From: Bradyrhizobium tropiciagri
Lineage (GTDB): Bacteria > Pseudomonadota > Alphaproteobacteria > Rhizobiales > Xanthobacteraceae
Assembly (NCBI RefSeq): GCF_018130505.1
Contig: NZ_JAFCKH010000011.1
Span: forward strand, 62,001-126,000
Reading direction: 5' to 3'
DNA length: 64,000 bases
Positions 53,282-61,113 of the stretch are shown piece after piece. How positions within the stretch are numbered: the stretch's first letter is position 1; each line of letters begins with the position of its first letter. The position numbers and the translations under genes were made by a program. Below the pieces are notes generated by a model. It was given only the letters and a program-made list of their open reading frames with translations, did no database searches and was not told the DNA's origin.

Positions 53282-54268
53282 TTACTTCAGGTTGGACGCC
53301 GCCGTCAGGTCGACCGAGAGCTTGGCGATGCCGGCCGCGCCGCACCAGTTGGAGCCCGTGCCGCCCGGATTGATCGGGGTGACGTTGGTGGTTCCGCCGG
53401 CGGTGTAATCGCTGGTGAAGGCGCTGCAGTCACCCTTCGACATATCCGTGTCGGAGTAGCGCAGATCGAGCGTGAACACCTTGTAGGTGAAGCCGATGCC
53501 GATGTTCCAGGTGTTGTAGTCGGCATACTTGATGCCGTTCGGGAACGCCGGGACGCCGTAGAAGCTGTCCGAAGTGCCGAGCCACTGCCGGCCGAATTCA
53601 CCCGACACATACATGCCGACGCCGTTGGCGAAAGCCGGCGCGGTGTACTTGCCGATGATCGAGGTGTAGTTGCCCCAGGCGCCGGTGTTGAGGAAGTTCG
53701 GCGAGTAGTACTCGTTCAGGGTGAACGCCCAGTTGTCGTTGATGGTGTAGGTCACCTTGCCGTAGACTTCGAAGAAGCTGACGTCCCGCTTCATGACGTT
53801 GAAGTTGGTCAGGGTGTTGGCCTGGCACTCCGGGCTCAGCGGGTTGCCGGCAGTATCGGTCACGGCACCTCCGCCGTAGTAGCAGGTGCCGCCCGGATAC
53901 AGGTAGCCCCAGACACCGATGTCGAAAGCGAACTGGCCAAAGGTCGGGCGGATACCGCCGTAGACGTCGATTTCAGCCGCGGCGCGGTTGGCGAACGAGA
54001 TGCTCTCGCCGGCGACGCCGACATAGAGCTGCAGGTCCTTGTTGACGTTGTAGCGCGGCTCGAAATAGGCGCTGACCGACGGATTGTGGTTGGACTGGGT
54101 GACGCCGCGGAAGATGTAGTCGCTCATGATGCCGGCGCCGAAGGCGACGTCCCATGGATCGAACGGAGCCGGCGGCGGCGCCTTGACGGCCTTCACCGCC
54201 ATGTCAGCTGCCATTGCCGAGCTCGAGATCATTGCTAGCGCCGTTGCTAACAAAGCCAGTTTCTTCAT
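53282..54268 (-). CDS. TorF-family putative porin (Gcw_chp type)
   Basis: 328 residues from the ATG at 54268, giving signal peptide MKKLALLATALAMISSSAMA. After a short Pro/Ala region comes FGAGIMSDYIFRGVTQSNHN, the family signature. Alternating beta strands follow (FEPRYNVNKDLQLYVGVAGE, IDVYGGIRPTFGQFAFDIGV, DVSFFEVYGKVTYTINDNWA, TWNIGIGFTYKVFTLDLRYS). An extra loop holds CYYGGG and CQAN. It is an outer-membrane beta-barrel of unknown specificity. It is single-gene and ends at a terminator. Confidence 0.88.
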   Translation of the reverse strand: MKKLALLATALAMISSSAMAADMAVKAVKAPPPAPFDPWDVAFGAGIMSDYIFRGVTQSNHNPSVSAYFEPRYNVNKDLQLYVGVAGESISFANRAAAEIDVYGGIRPTFGQFAFDIGVWGYLYPGGTCYYGGGAVTDTAGNPLSPECQANTLTNFNVMKRDVSFFEVYGKVTYTINDNWAFTLNEYYSPNFLNTGAWGNYTSIIGKYTAPAFANGVGMYVSGEFGRQWLGTSDSFYGVPAFPNGIKYADYNTWNIGIGFTYKVFTLDLRYSDTDMSKGDCSAFTSDYTAGGTTNVTPINPGGTGSNWCGAAGIAKLSVDLTAASNLK

Positions 54269-54675
54269 GACGATCCCCATCTGGTGTCCAAACAGCCCCG
54301 CTTCGAAGGCCCCCCAGGGCGCGCGATAACGGACTGCAACTAAATCGCGTGTGGCCAATCTGAAACGTGGTCACATTCCGGAGAAGCCAAAAAGACAAGC
54401 ATGTGCTGACTTTTTAGGCGTTCCAGCCACATTGCCGCACGTTGATCGGCGAGTGTTGCGCCGGCACAACAATTTCAGGCCTCCCGTTGCGGTTGAACGA
54501 GGCCGGCATCGACCTGAACTGTGGCCTTTCGGGCGGCCACTCCGCGAGTCGGCCCCCGCAAGGAATCACCGGCCGGCAGATACGGAAAAGGCCGCAGCGG
54601 CATCCGCTGCGGCCTTCACGGTTAATACGATTGCAACCCGGCGCGCCGCTCAAAGCGCTCCGGTTGTGGGAAGAG
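54269..54675. other. Intergenic region between porin and histone-like gene
   Basis: About 400 bases. The left part is A/T-richer (AACGTGGTCACATTCC near 54364-54379) and should contain the porin promoter. Nothing in 54400-54580 looks like a gene. The right part holds the histone-gene terminator at 54587-54618. Confidence 0.45.
54587..54618 (-). terminator. Terminator after histone H1-like gene
   Basis: GAAGGCCGCAGCGG / CCGCTGCGGCCTT stem with loop ATG, read on the minus strand and followed by TTCC. It lies 58 bases past the stop codon. Confidence 0.75.
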
Positions 54676-55095
54676 CTAGTGCTGCTCGCCGCCGTCGGCG
54701 GTGCCGGCGACCCAGCCCGGGGCCGGTTCGTGGCTCGGCGTGGCCCAGCTCGGAGCCGGCTGCGGCTCGGGCTCGGGTGCCGGCGGGGGCGGAGCGACCT
54801 GCTTCGGCGCGGCAGCCTTCTTCGGTGCGCTCTTCCTGGCGGCCTTGGGTGCAGCGGCCTTCTTCGCGGCGGCCTTCTTTGCAGCCTTCTTGGGAGCAGC
54901 CTTCTTGGCGGCTTTCTTCGCCGACTTCTTGGCAGCCTTCTTTGCGGATTTCTTTGCCGACTTCTTGGCGGACTTCTTCGCAGCCTTCTTGGCCGACTTC
55001 TTCGCCGACTTCTTCGCCGACTTCTTCTTGGCTGCTACTGCCTTCTTGGCCTTTTTGGCCTTTTTGCTTTTCTTCGCCTTCTTCGACTTCGCCAT
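54676..55095 (-). CDS. Histone H1-like Lys/Ala-rich DNA-binding protein
   Basis: 139 residues from the ATG at 55095, with AGGAGG six bases ahead. About residues 1-95 are tandem AKK(S/A)-type repeats (KKSAKKSAKKSAKKAAKKSA) followed by APKKAAKKAAAKKAAAPKAA. The C-terminus is Pro/Glu-rich (APPPPAPEPEPQPAPSWATP) and acidic-neutral. This is the layout of bacterial H1/Hc-type proteins that compact DNA, such as Bordetella BpH1. The repeat number probably varies between strains by slippage. No other domain is present. Confidence 0.88.
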   Translation of the reverse strand: MAKSKKAKKSKKAKKAKKAVAAKKKSAKKSAKKSAKKAAKKSAKKSAKKSAKKAAKKSAKKAAKKAAPKKAAKKAAAKKAAAPKAARKSAPKKAAAPKQVAPPPPAPEPEPQPAPSWATPSHEPAPGWVAGTADGGEQH

Positions 55096-55311
55096 CATAG
55101 TCCTCCTGTTGCCGCTGATGTGACGTCGCCGGGCGGATTGAAGTGATCGCTTGCCGGACAGCGAACGCGCCTCGCAAGAAGCGTCACCCGCTTCGCTTGC
55201 CGCGCATGATCCCCTGCGCAAACGCTTGCTGTCTGTCGCGGGGGAGCGCCGGTTCCTGGCGTTGCGCCAGTGCAAGTCTCCAGGTCCGGATCATGCTCGA
55301 GTGGCAGTCGA

Positions 55312-56628
55312 TCAATTCAATCCTGGCCGGGGACCTCCTGTCGCCCAATCGAGAAGCTCAATCGTGTGCACCACAGGAACTGACGTACCGCCGGCTATCT
55401 GAACCATGCAGCCGATATTGCCCGCAGCGATCATGTCCGGTTTGACAAGCGCAATATTGGCGACCTTGCGATCGCGCAATCTGCTCGCAATGTCGGGCTG
55501 GAGAATGTTGTAGGTGCCCGCCGAACCGCAACACAAATGGCTCTCAGGCACATCTTTCACCACGAATCCATTCTTGGAAAGCAATTCTTTCGGAAGTTGA
55601 CTGATTTTCTGTCCGTGCTGCAGCGAACAAGCCGAGTGATAGGCGACGGTGACATCATCGCTGAGCGTCGAAGGCGCAAGCTCGAGGTTGCTGAGATACT
55701 CGGTGATATCCTTTGCCAGCGCGGAGATTCGCTTGGCCGGCTCAGCGAACGCAGTGTCCTCGCGCAAGAGATAGCCGTAGTCCTTGACCACCGTGCCGCA
55801 GCCCGAGGTCGTCACCAGGATGGCGTCCAGCCCGCCGCGGTCCGCTTCGCTTTGCCACACCGTGATGTTGGCGCGCGCACGCGCGAGCGCGTCGCCGTCC
55901 TGCCCCATGTGATGGGTCAGCGCGCCGCAGCATTGCTCGTCCTTGACCAGCACGACCTCGATGCCGTGGCGCGTCAGCACATTGATCGCGGCCTGGTTGA
56001 TGCGCGGCGCCAGCACCTGCTGGGCGCAGCCCTGCAGCAGCGCGACCCGGCCGCGCCGCCGGCCGAGCGGAGCGAACACGGTTCCCGGCGCCGGACCCGG
56101 CCGCGGCAGGCCGCGCGGCGCCAGCGCCAGCATCGCCTTGATCCGCCGCAGCAGCCCGGGGCTTGCCGCACCGACCGAGGGGGTCGGCAGCAGCGCCGCG
56201 AACGGACGGGCCAGCCCGGCCATGATCATGCTGATCCGGAACAGGCCCGGCCGCGGCAGCACGTAGGCGAGCACCGAGCGCAACAGCCGCTCGCTCAGAG
56301 GGCGAGTGTAGTCCCGCTCGATACGGACCCGGGCCTGGTCGACGAGGTGCATGTAGTTCACACCCGACGGACAGGTGGTCATGCAGGCGAGGCACGACAG
56401 GCAGCGGTCGATATGCTTGACCACGTCAGGTGTCGGCGGCTTGTCCTTCTCCAGCATCTCCTTGATCAGGTAGATGCGGCCGCGCGGGCTATCGAGTTCG
56501 TCGCCGAGCAGGACGTAGGTCGGGCAGGTCGCGGTGCAGAAGCCGCAATGCACGCAGGCGCGCAGGATCTTGTCGGCTTCCTTGATGTCCGGATCGGCGA
56601 GTTGCGTCAGGGAGAATTCGGTCTTCAT
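55312..56628 (-). CDS. glcF: Glycolate oxidase iron-sulphur subunit
   Basis: 438 residues from the ATG at 56628, which overlaps the glcE stop (ATGA). Two 4Fe-4S motifs are present: CVHCGFCTATCPTYVLLGDE and CLSCLACMTTCPSGVNYMHL. Two CCG-type domains follow (CCGALTHHMGQD, and HLCCGSAGTYNILQP). It passes electrons from the flavin subunits to quinone at the membrane. The gene is last in the minus-strand glcE-glcF pair. Confidence 0.95.
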   Translation of the reverse strand: MKTEFSLTQLADPDIKEADKILRACVHCGFCTATCPTYVLLGDELDSPRGRIYLIKEMLEKDKPPTPDVVKHIDRCLSCLACMTTCPSGVNYMHLVDQARVRIERDYTRPLSERLLRSVLAYVLPRPGLFRISMIMAGLARPFAALLPTPSVGAASPGLLRRIKAMLALAPRGLPRPGPAPGTVFAPLGRRRGRVALLQGCAQQVLAPRINQAAINVLTRHGIEVVLVKDEQCCGALTHHMGQDGDALARARANITVWQSEADRGGLDAILVTTSGCGTVVKDYGYLLREDTAFAEPAKRISALAKDITEYLSNLELAPSTLSDDVTVAYHSACSLQHGQKISQLPKELLSKNGFVVKDVPESHLCCGSAGTYNILQPDIASRLRDRKVANIALVKPDMIAAGNIGCMVQIAGGTSVPVVHTIELLDWATGGPRPGLN

Positions 56629-57863
56629 GCGGCCCCGCCTCGCTTCATCCGGCCGCGGTTGAGGATCGACTTCGGGTCGAAGCTCGCCCGCACGCGCTCG
56701 CCGAGCGCGGCGAGCCCTGCCGGCTGCGGCTGAAACACGTCGACATTGCGCCGCACCTCGTCGCTGGCGCGGAGCAGCGTGGCGTGGCCGCCGATCGCCT
56801 CGACCTGCTTGCGAACCAGCGCGGCCTGCGCGTCGGCGCCGGGCGGCACCGCGGCCCAGATCAGTCCGCCGCCCCAATCGTAGATCACCTCGCCGCCGGT
56901 CTCGCGCGCCAGCGCCTGGCCGAGCGTCCCGCCCACGGCCGGCGGGCAGACGATGCGCCACACCGGCGATGCGCCAAGCGTGCCGTTCGCGGCGAACGGC
57001 CTGACGTCGCGCAGCGCGCTCCAGACCGCTGCCGAGGCGGCGTCGGCGAGGCTGTCGACCGTCCCGTATGAGGACAGCGCCTGGCTCAGCGAGCCGGCGC
57101 GGTGCGCCACCGAGGCCGCGATGCCCTCGAGCCGCACCAGCGTCACCCCCTGCCCGGCGCCTGCGAGGGAGCCGAACGCCTCCGCCCCGGACCGCAGCGC
57201 GGCGGCGGGCAGATGCGCGGCGCCCGAGACGTCGAAGGGCGAGCCGAGCGCCGCCGTCATCGCCTTGTTGGCGGTGACCTCGTCAAGCGCGTGCAGGACC
57301 AGCGTCCGCTCGCTCTCCGGCTTCGGCATCACCTTGATGGTCACCTCGGTCATGACCGCGAGCGTGCCCCAGGACCCGGTGAGCAGCTTGCAGAGGTCGT
57401 AGCCGGTGACGTTCTTCACCACCCGCCCGCCGGTCTTGAAACTGTCGCCGAACCCGGACACCGCGTGCGCCCCGAGCAGGTGATCACGGGCGCCGCCGGC
57501 CCTGATGCGGCGGGGACCAGCGAGGCCGGCGCCGATCATGCCGCCGATGGTGCCGGCCGCCGCAGCGCCGAGCAGCACCGCGCTATCCATCGGCTCGAAG
57601 GCGAATTGCTGGTTCTTGGCGTCGATCAGCGACTGCACGTCGGCGAGCGGCGCGCCGGCCTCGACCGTGATGATCAGTTCGTTCGGCTCGTAGGACGTGA
57701 CGGCATTCAGCGCCGAGACGTCGAGCACCGCATTGGTCGCCATCGGATGGCCGATGGCGCGCTTTGTGCCATGGCCGATGATCTCGAGCGGCTGCTCGCC
57801 GGCGATCGCCGCGCGCACCACTTCCTCGACGTCTTTGGCGTCTCTGACCTTGAGCGTATCCAC
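56625..57863 (-). CDS. glcE: Glycolate oxidase FAD-binding subunit
   Basis: 412 residues. The FAD-binding PCMH domain is seen in NELIITVEAGAPLADVQSLI, AAAAGTIGGMIGAGLAGPRR and GGRVVKNVTGYDLCKLLTGS. It overlaps glcF by four bases. glcD, its normal neighbour, is not upstream here; instead the next gene 33 bases away is an ArsR regulator, and glcD lies 3.2 kb off. Confidence 0.94.
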   Translation of the reverse strand: MDTLKVRDAKDVEEVVRAAIAGEQPLEIIGHGTKRAIGHPMATNAVLDVSALNAVTSYEPNELIITVEAGAPLADVQSLIDAKNQQFAFEPMDSAVLLGAAAAGTIGGMIGAGLAGPRRIRAGGARDHLLGAHAVSGFGDSFKTGGRVVKNVTGYDLCKLLTGSWGTLAVMTEVTIKVMPKPESERTLVLHALDEVTANKAMTAALGSPFDVSGAAHLPAAALRSGAEAFGSLAGAGQGVTLVRLEGIAASVAHRAGSLSQALSSYGTVDSLADAASAAVWSALRDVRPFAANGTLGASPVWRIVCPPAVGGTLGQALARETGGEVIYDWGGGLIWAAVPPGADAQAALVRKQVEAIGGHATLLRASDEVRRNVDVFQPQPAGLAALGERVRASFDPKSILNRGRMKRGGAA

Positions 57864-57895
57864 ACGCTAGCCGGTACCCAAATTCGGCTCCGAAA

Positions 57896-58582
57896 TCAAA
57901 TGCGCGCGCGGAAATGACTCCTGAACGCCGCAAGCCCGGCCTCGGTGATCTCGACCGAGCGGCCGCGTGGCCGGCGCCGGATCCAGTCCTGCCGGAACGC
58001 CAGGTCGGCAAGTGCGGCCCCGACCCGTCCGGCGAGATGCGGACGCCGTTCGCTCCAGTCGAGACACGGGCGGCAGAACGGCCGCCGGCTGCCGGCCGGC
58101 ACAATGAGATCGGCGCCGAGGCCGGTCAGGAAGCCAATGCCGCCCGCGGTCATCTCGCCGCCATCCGCATCGAGCACCAGATGGCCCTGTTCCCGCATCG
58201 CGTCCGCCAAGGCGACGCCGAGCTCACCGGCGAGGTGGTCGTAGCAGGTTCGCGCATGGCGCATCTCGGCGTCGATCCGCGAGGCCGGGCGAAAGCGCGG
58301 CGCCGCGGCGGCGGCGACCGTCATCAGGCCCTCCAGCATCTGTGCGACCAGCGGCGATGCCAGGCGGTACAGCCGCCGCGGCCCGCGCTTCTCGACGATC
58401 AGCAGCTCGCGCCCGACCAGCTTGGCAAGGTGCGAACTGGTCGTCTGCGGGGTGACGCCGGCGATTTCGGCGAGCTCGCCGGCAGAGAGCCTGCGGCCGT
58501 CCATCAGCGCCGAGAGGATGTTGGCCCGGCCGGGATCGGCAACGAGGTGGGCCACTTCGGCGAGTTGCGGGGCGATGGTCAT
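57896..58582 (-). CDS. ArsR-family transcriptional regulator
   Basis: 228 residues from the ATG at 58582 (GGGAGAAC ahead), longer than the ~100-residue minimal ArsR. The N-terminal winged helix is clear: HLVADPGRANILSALMDGRR, AGELAEIAGVTPQTTSSHLA, VEKRGPRRLYRLASP. The C-terminal half (HARTCYDHLAGELGVALADA and CRPCLDWSERRPHLAGRVGA) has Cys residues but not the metal-binding ELCVCDL motif, so it may sense a small molecule. It lies at the head of the glcE-glcF unit and divergent from an ABM gene; either could be its target. Confidence 0.88.
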   Translation of the reverse strand: MTIAPQLAEVAHLVADPGRANILSALMDGRRLSAGELAEIAGVTPQTTSSHLAKLVGRELLIVEKRGPRRLYRLASPLVAQMLEGLMTVAAAAAPRFRPASRIDAEMRHARTCYDHLAGELGVALADAMREQGHLVLDADGGEMTAGGIGFLTGLGADLIVPAGSRRPFCRPCLDWSERRPHLAGRVGAALADLAFRQDWIRRRPRGRSVEITEAGLAAFRSHFRARI

Positions 58583-58623
58583 GGTTGTTCTCCCGTCAAT
58601 TCGGAACGTAACCCGCCCGGTGC

Positions 58624-58670
58624 CGAAACGTTGCACGACGCTCCGTCACGACGTTTCGATGCCAATCGAA
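58624..58670. promoter_or_regulatory. Candidate operator region of the ArsR/ABM divergent promoters
   Basis: Inverted arms CGAAACGT (58624-58631) and ACGTTTCG (58651-58658) separated by 19 bases. A second short pair TTCGAT-GCCA-ATCGAA covers 58655-58670. They lie in the 192-base gap between the ArsR gene and the ABM gene. Binding is inferred. Confidence 0.45.
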
Positions 58671-58774
58671 CTGTTCACGACATCGACAATTCGATCATCG
58701 CCGAACTGAAGCCGCGGAGCGATCGACTATCTCCCGCGTTGCGGTTCGGTGCCGCGAGACAGCTGGAGAAGATC

Positions 58775-59254
58775 ATGAAGCGTTCGGAAGTCGCGACCAC
58801 GATGTCTACCCGACGATCGGCCATCGGCACATTCGCTGCGATCATGGCGATCGCCAACGTCTCGCCTTGGGCCGTCTCGCAATCTCGAGCACAGCAAAGC
58901 AACGGAGGAATTGGGATGAAGCACTATGCAATGAGCACGAGAACCATCAGCGATGCCATCAATACCGGAGGCCTTCTGGTTGTGGCGCAGTGGGAAGCCA
59001 AGGAAGGCCAGGCCGACAGGATCGCGGAGATCCTCGACGGTTTCCTGCCCGAAGCGCAGAAGGATCCCGGCGCGAAGCTGTTTCTGATCGGCCGCGGCAA
59101 GGATAATCCGGCGCAATTCCTGTTCTACGAATTGTTCCGCGATGAGGCCGCGCTGAAGGCGCATCAGGAGAGCGCATATTTCAAGACCTACATCGCGGAG
59201 CAGGCACTGCCGCTGCTCGCGAAGCGCGAGCGCGCCCAGTACGTCTTGATCTGA
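58775..59254 (+). CDS. ABM-domain monooxygenase with export signal
   Basis: 159 residues from the ATG at 58775 (GGAG 6 bases ahead). The first 40 residues contain STRRSAIGTFAAIMAIANVS, a twin-arginine-like or Sec leader ending near SRAQQ. The rest is one ABM domain: GGLLVVAQWEAKEGQADRIA, then GAKLFLIGRGKDNPAQFLFY and ELFRDEAALKAHQESAYFKT. An exported ABM is unusual. It opens a plus-strand unit with an alpha/beta hydrolase and a two-domain ABM protein, inside the glc genes. Confidence 0.82.
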   Translation: MKRSEVATTMSTRRSAIGTFAAIMAIANVSPWAVSQSRAQQSNGGIGMKHYAMSTRTISDAINTGGLLVVAQWEAKEGQADRIAEILDGFLPEAQKDPGAKLFLIGRGKDNPAQFLFYELFRDEAALKAHQESAYFKTYIAEQALPLLAKRERAQYVLI

Positions 59255-59400
59255 CCTCGACCGGGCAGACGTCGGCGCATTTCGATCGCGATCGAAATGA
59301 TCGCCAGCAACTGAAGCCAGCGAACCGTGTTGTCGGGATGTCCATGCCGACAACACGGGAACCTCCCCACTGAGGACTGAACTGCAAGCAAGGTCAGCGC

Positions 59401-60375
59401 ATGACAGATTATTCCGCCGCAACAAAGCTCGATCCGAACGAACAGCACTTCCGCATTCCAGGGCCGCGGGACGGCCTGTCGCTGTTCCTGCGCTTCCTGA
59501 CCGGAAGCGTTCAACATGACCGGCCGCGCCGGGCCGTGCTCTACATCCATGGCGCGACCTTTCCATCGGCGCTGTCGATCGCGCATCGCTTCGACGACAG
59601 GTCTTGGCGCGATGCCTTGATCGAGGCCGGCTTCGACGTCTGGGGCCTCGACTTCTACGGCTTCGGCCATTCCGACCGTTATCCCGAGATGTCGGGGCCC
59701 GCGAAGGACCATCCGCCGCTCTGCATCGCGGAAGACGCCGCGGCGCAAATCGGCACCGCCGTGCGCTTCATCCTCGGCCATCAGAATATCGAGAAGCTCT
59801 CGATGGTCTCGCACTCCTGGGGCTCGATGCCGCTGGCGCTTTTCGCCGGGATGCACCCTGCCCTGGTCGACCGGCTGGTGATGTTCGGCCCGATCGCGCA
59901 ACGCGGACCGCGGCGCTACGAGACCGCGCCGGCCTTCCCGGCCTGGCGCATCGTGACGCCGGAAGATCAATGGAATCGCTTCGTCGAGGACGTGCCGCCG
60001 CACGAGCCGCCGGTGTTGTCGCGCGCGCATTTCGAGGAATGGAGCCAGCGCTACCTCGACAGCGATCCGGAAAGCCGCTCGCGCGACCCCTCCGGCGTGA
60101 AGACGCCGCTCGGCCCGTTCAGCGAGATCATGCAGGCCTGGCACGGCAAGCTCGCCTACGACCCGGCAGAGGTCCGCAGCCCGGTCGCGATCATCCGGGG
60201 CGAATGGGACGGGCTGATGCTCGACGACGATGCGAGGTGGCTGTTCGACGCATTCAGCAATGCGCCCGAGAAGCGCGACATCAAGATCTCGCGCGGCACC
60301 CATTTGATGCATCTCGAGACGATGCGCCACGCGCTCTGGCACGAAACCATCAATTTCCTCCGGGGCAACACCTGA
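59401..60375 (+). CDS. Alpha/beta hydrolase
   Basis: 324 residues. The oxyanion region is LYIHGATFPSALSIAHRF, the nucleophile Ser139 lies in SHSWGS, an Asp in RGEWDGL and the His in SRGTHLMHLE. This is a full catalytic triad. The best guess is an esterase or C-C bond hydrolase of an aromatic or polyketide-like compound, given the ABM enzymes on both sides, but the substrate is not readable. The two-domain ABM gene begins 18 bases after its stop. Confidence 0.84.
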   Translation: MTDYSAATKLDPNEQHFRIPGPRDGLSLFLRFLTGSVQHDRPRRAVLYIHGATFPSALSIAHRFDDRSWRDALIEAGFDVWGLDFYGFGHSDRYPEMSGPAKDHPPLCIAEDAAAQIGTAVRFILGHQNIEKLSMVSHSWGSMPLALFAGMHPALVDRLVMFGPIAQRGPRRYETAPAFPAWRIVTPEDQWNRFVEDVPPHEPPVLSRAHFEEWSQRYLDSDPESRSRDPSGVKTPLGPFSEIMQAWHGKLAYDPAEVRSPVAIIRGEWDGLMLDDDARWLFDAFSNAPEKRDIKISRGTHLMHLETMRHALWHETINFLRGNT

Positions 60376-60393
60376 ACCAAAAAAGGATGAACC

Positions 60394-61113
60394 ATGTTCT
60401 CCGTGATCTTCGAAGTTCAACCGAACGACGGCCGCAAGGATGATTATCTGGAGCAGGCCAAGCACCTGAAGCCGATTTTGGAGTCGATCGACGGCTTCAT
60501 CGACAATGAGCGCTTCGAAAGCCGGCTGCGGCCCGGCTGGGTGCTGTCGCATTCAACCTGGCGCGACGAGAAATCCGTGATCCGCTGGCGGACCGAGGGC
60601 GAGCACCATTCGGTGCAGGAGAAGGGCCGCTTCGACATCTTCTCCGACTATCACCTGCGCGTCGGCGACATCACCGCCGACACCGCCCCGCCGAAGCAAG
60701 TCCCGGTTCGCGAGCAGCGTTTCGACGAGACCGAAATCGGCCGGGCGAAGGTCGTGACGTTCACCGAGATCACGCCGGCCAAGGGCGCGGCCTTCGCCAA
60801 CCAGGCCGATCTGCTGGCCGCCCATCTCGGGCTCGACGTCAACGACGGCGCGGTGGCCGATCACGATGTCTGGAGCAGCATCTACAATCCCGGCAAGATG
60901 GCGCTGCTGGTGGGATGGACGGATGCAAAAGCCGCCGCCCGTTGGCAGCCGAAGCAGATCGAGGGCATCGAAAGCCTGCGCCATCGCAAGGTCCGCGTCA
61001 TCCGCGATTACGGCCGTTTCGATCGCCGCGAGGCGCCGCAATACTATCCCGACGTCAAGGGTCGCGAGACCATGCACGCCTGCCCGATCTCCAGGGCCGC
61101 AGCTGCCGGCTAG
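60394..61113 (+). CDS. Protein with two ABM domains
   Basis: 239 residues. First domain: FSVIFEVQPNDGRKDDYLEQ, DGFIDNERFESRLRPGWVLS. Second domain from about residue 115: RAKVVTFTEITPAKGAAFAN, then MALLVGWTDAKAAARWQPKQ. Duplicated ABM proteins fold like a dimer of single-domain ones. GAAAAAGG-like ribosome site is close to the ATG (AAAAAAGGATGAACC ATG). Its last four bases overlap the end of the converging glcD. It may detoxify or degrade a quinone or aromatic compound together with the upstream genes (inference). Confidence 0.84.
   Translation: MFSVIFEVQPNDGRKDDYLEQAKHLKPILESIDGFIDNERFESRLRPGWVLSHSTWRDEKSVIRWRTEGEHHSVQEKGRFDIFSDYHLRVGDITADTAPPKQVPVREQRFDETEIGRAKVVTFTEITPAKGAAFANQADLLAAHLGLDVNDGAVADHDVWSSIYNPGKMALLVGWTDAKAAARWQPKQIEGIESLRHRKVRVIRDYGRFDRREAPQYYPDVKGRETMHACPISRAAAAG

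Noticed and set aside
54701-55123. Plus-strand frame rich in Ala, Phe and Leu opposite the histone-like gene, resembling a membrane protein
   Set aside because: It is the complement of Lys/Ala repeats (AAG and GCC codons read as CTT and GGC). The minus-strand reading has a strong ribosome site and a known family pattern.
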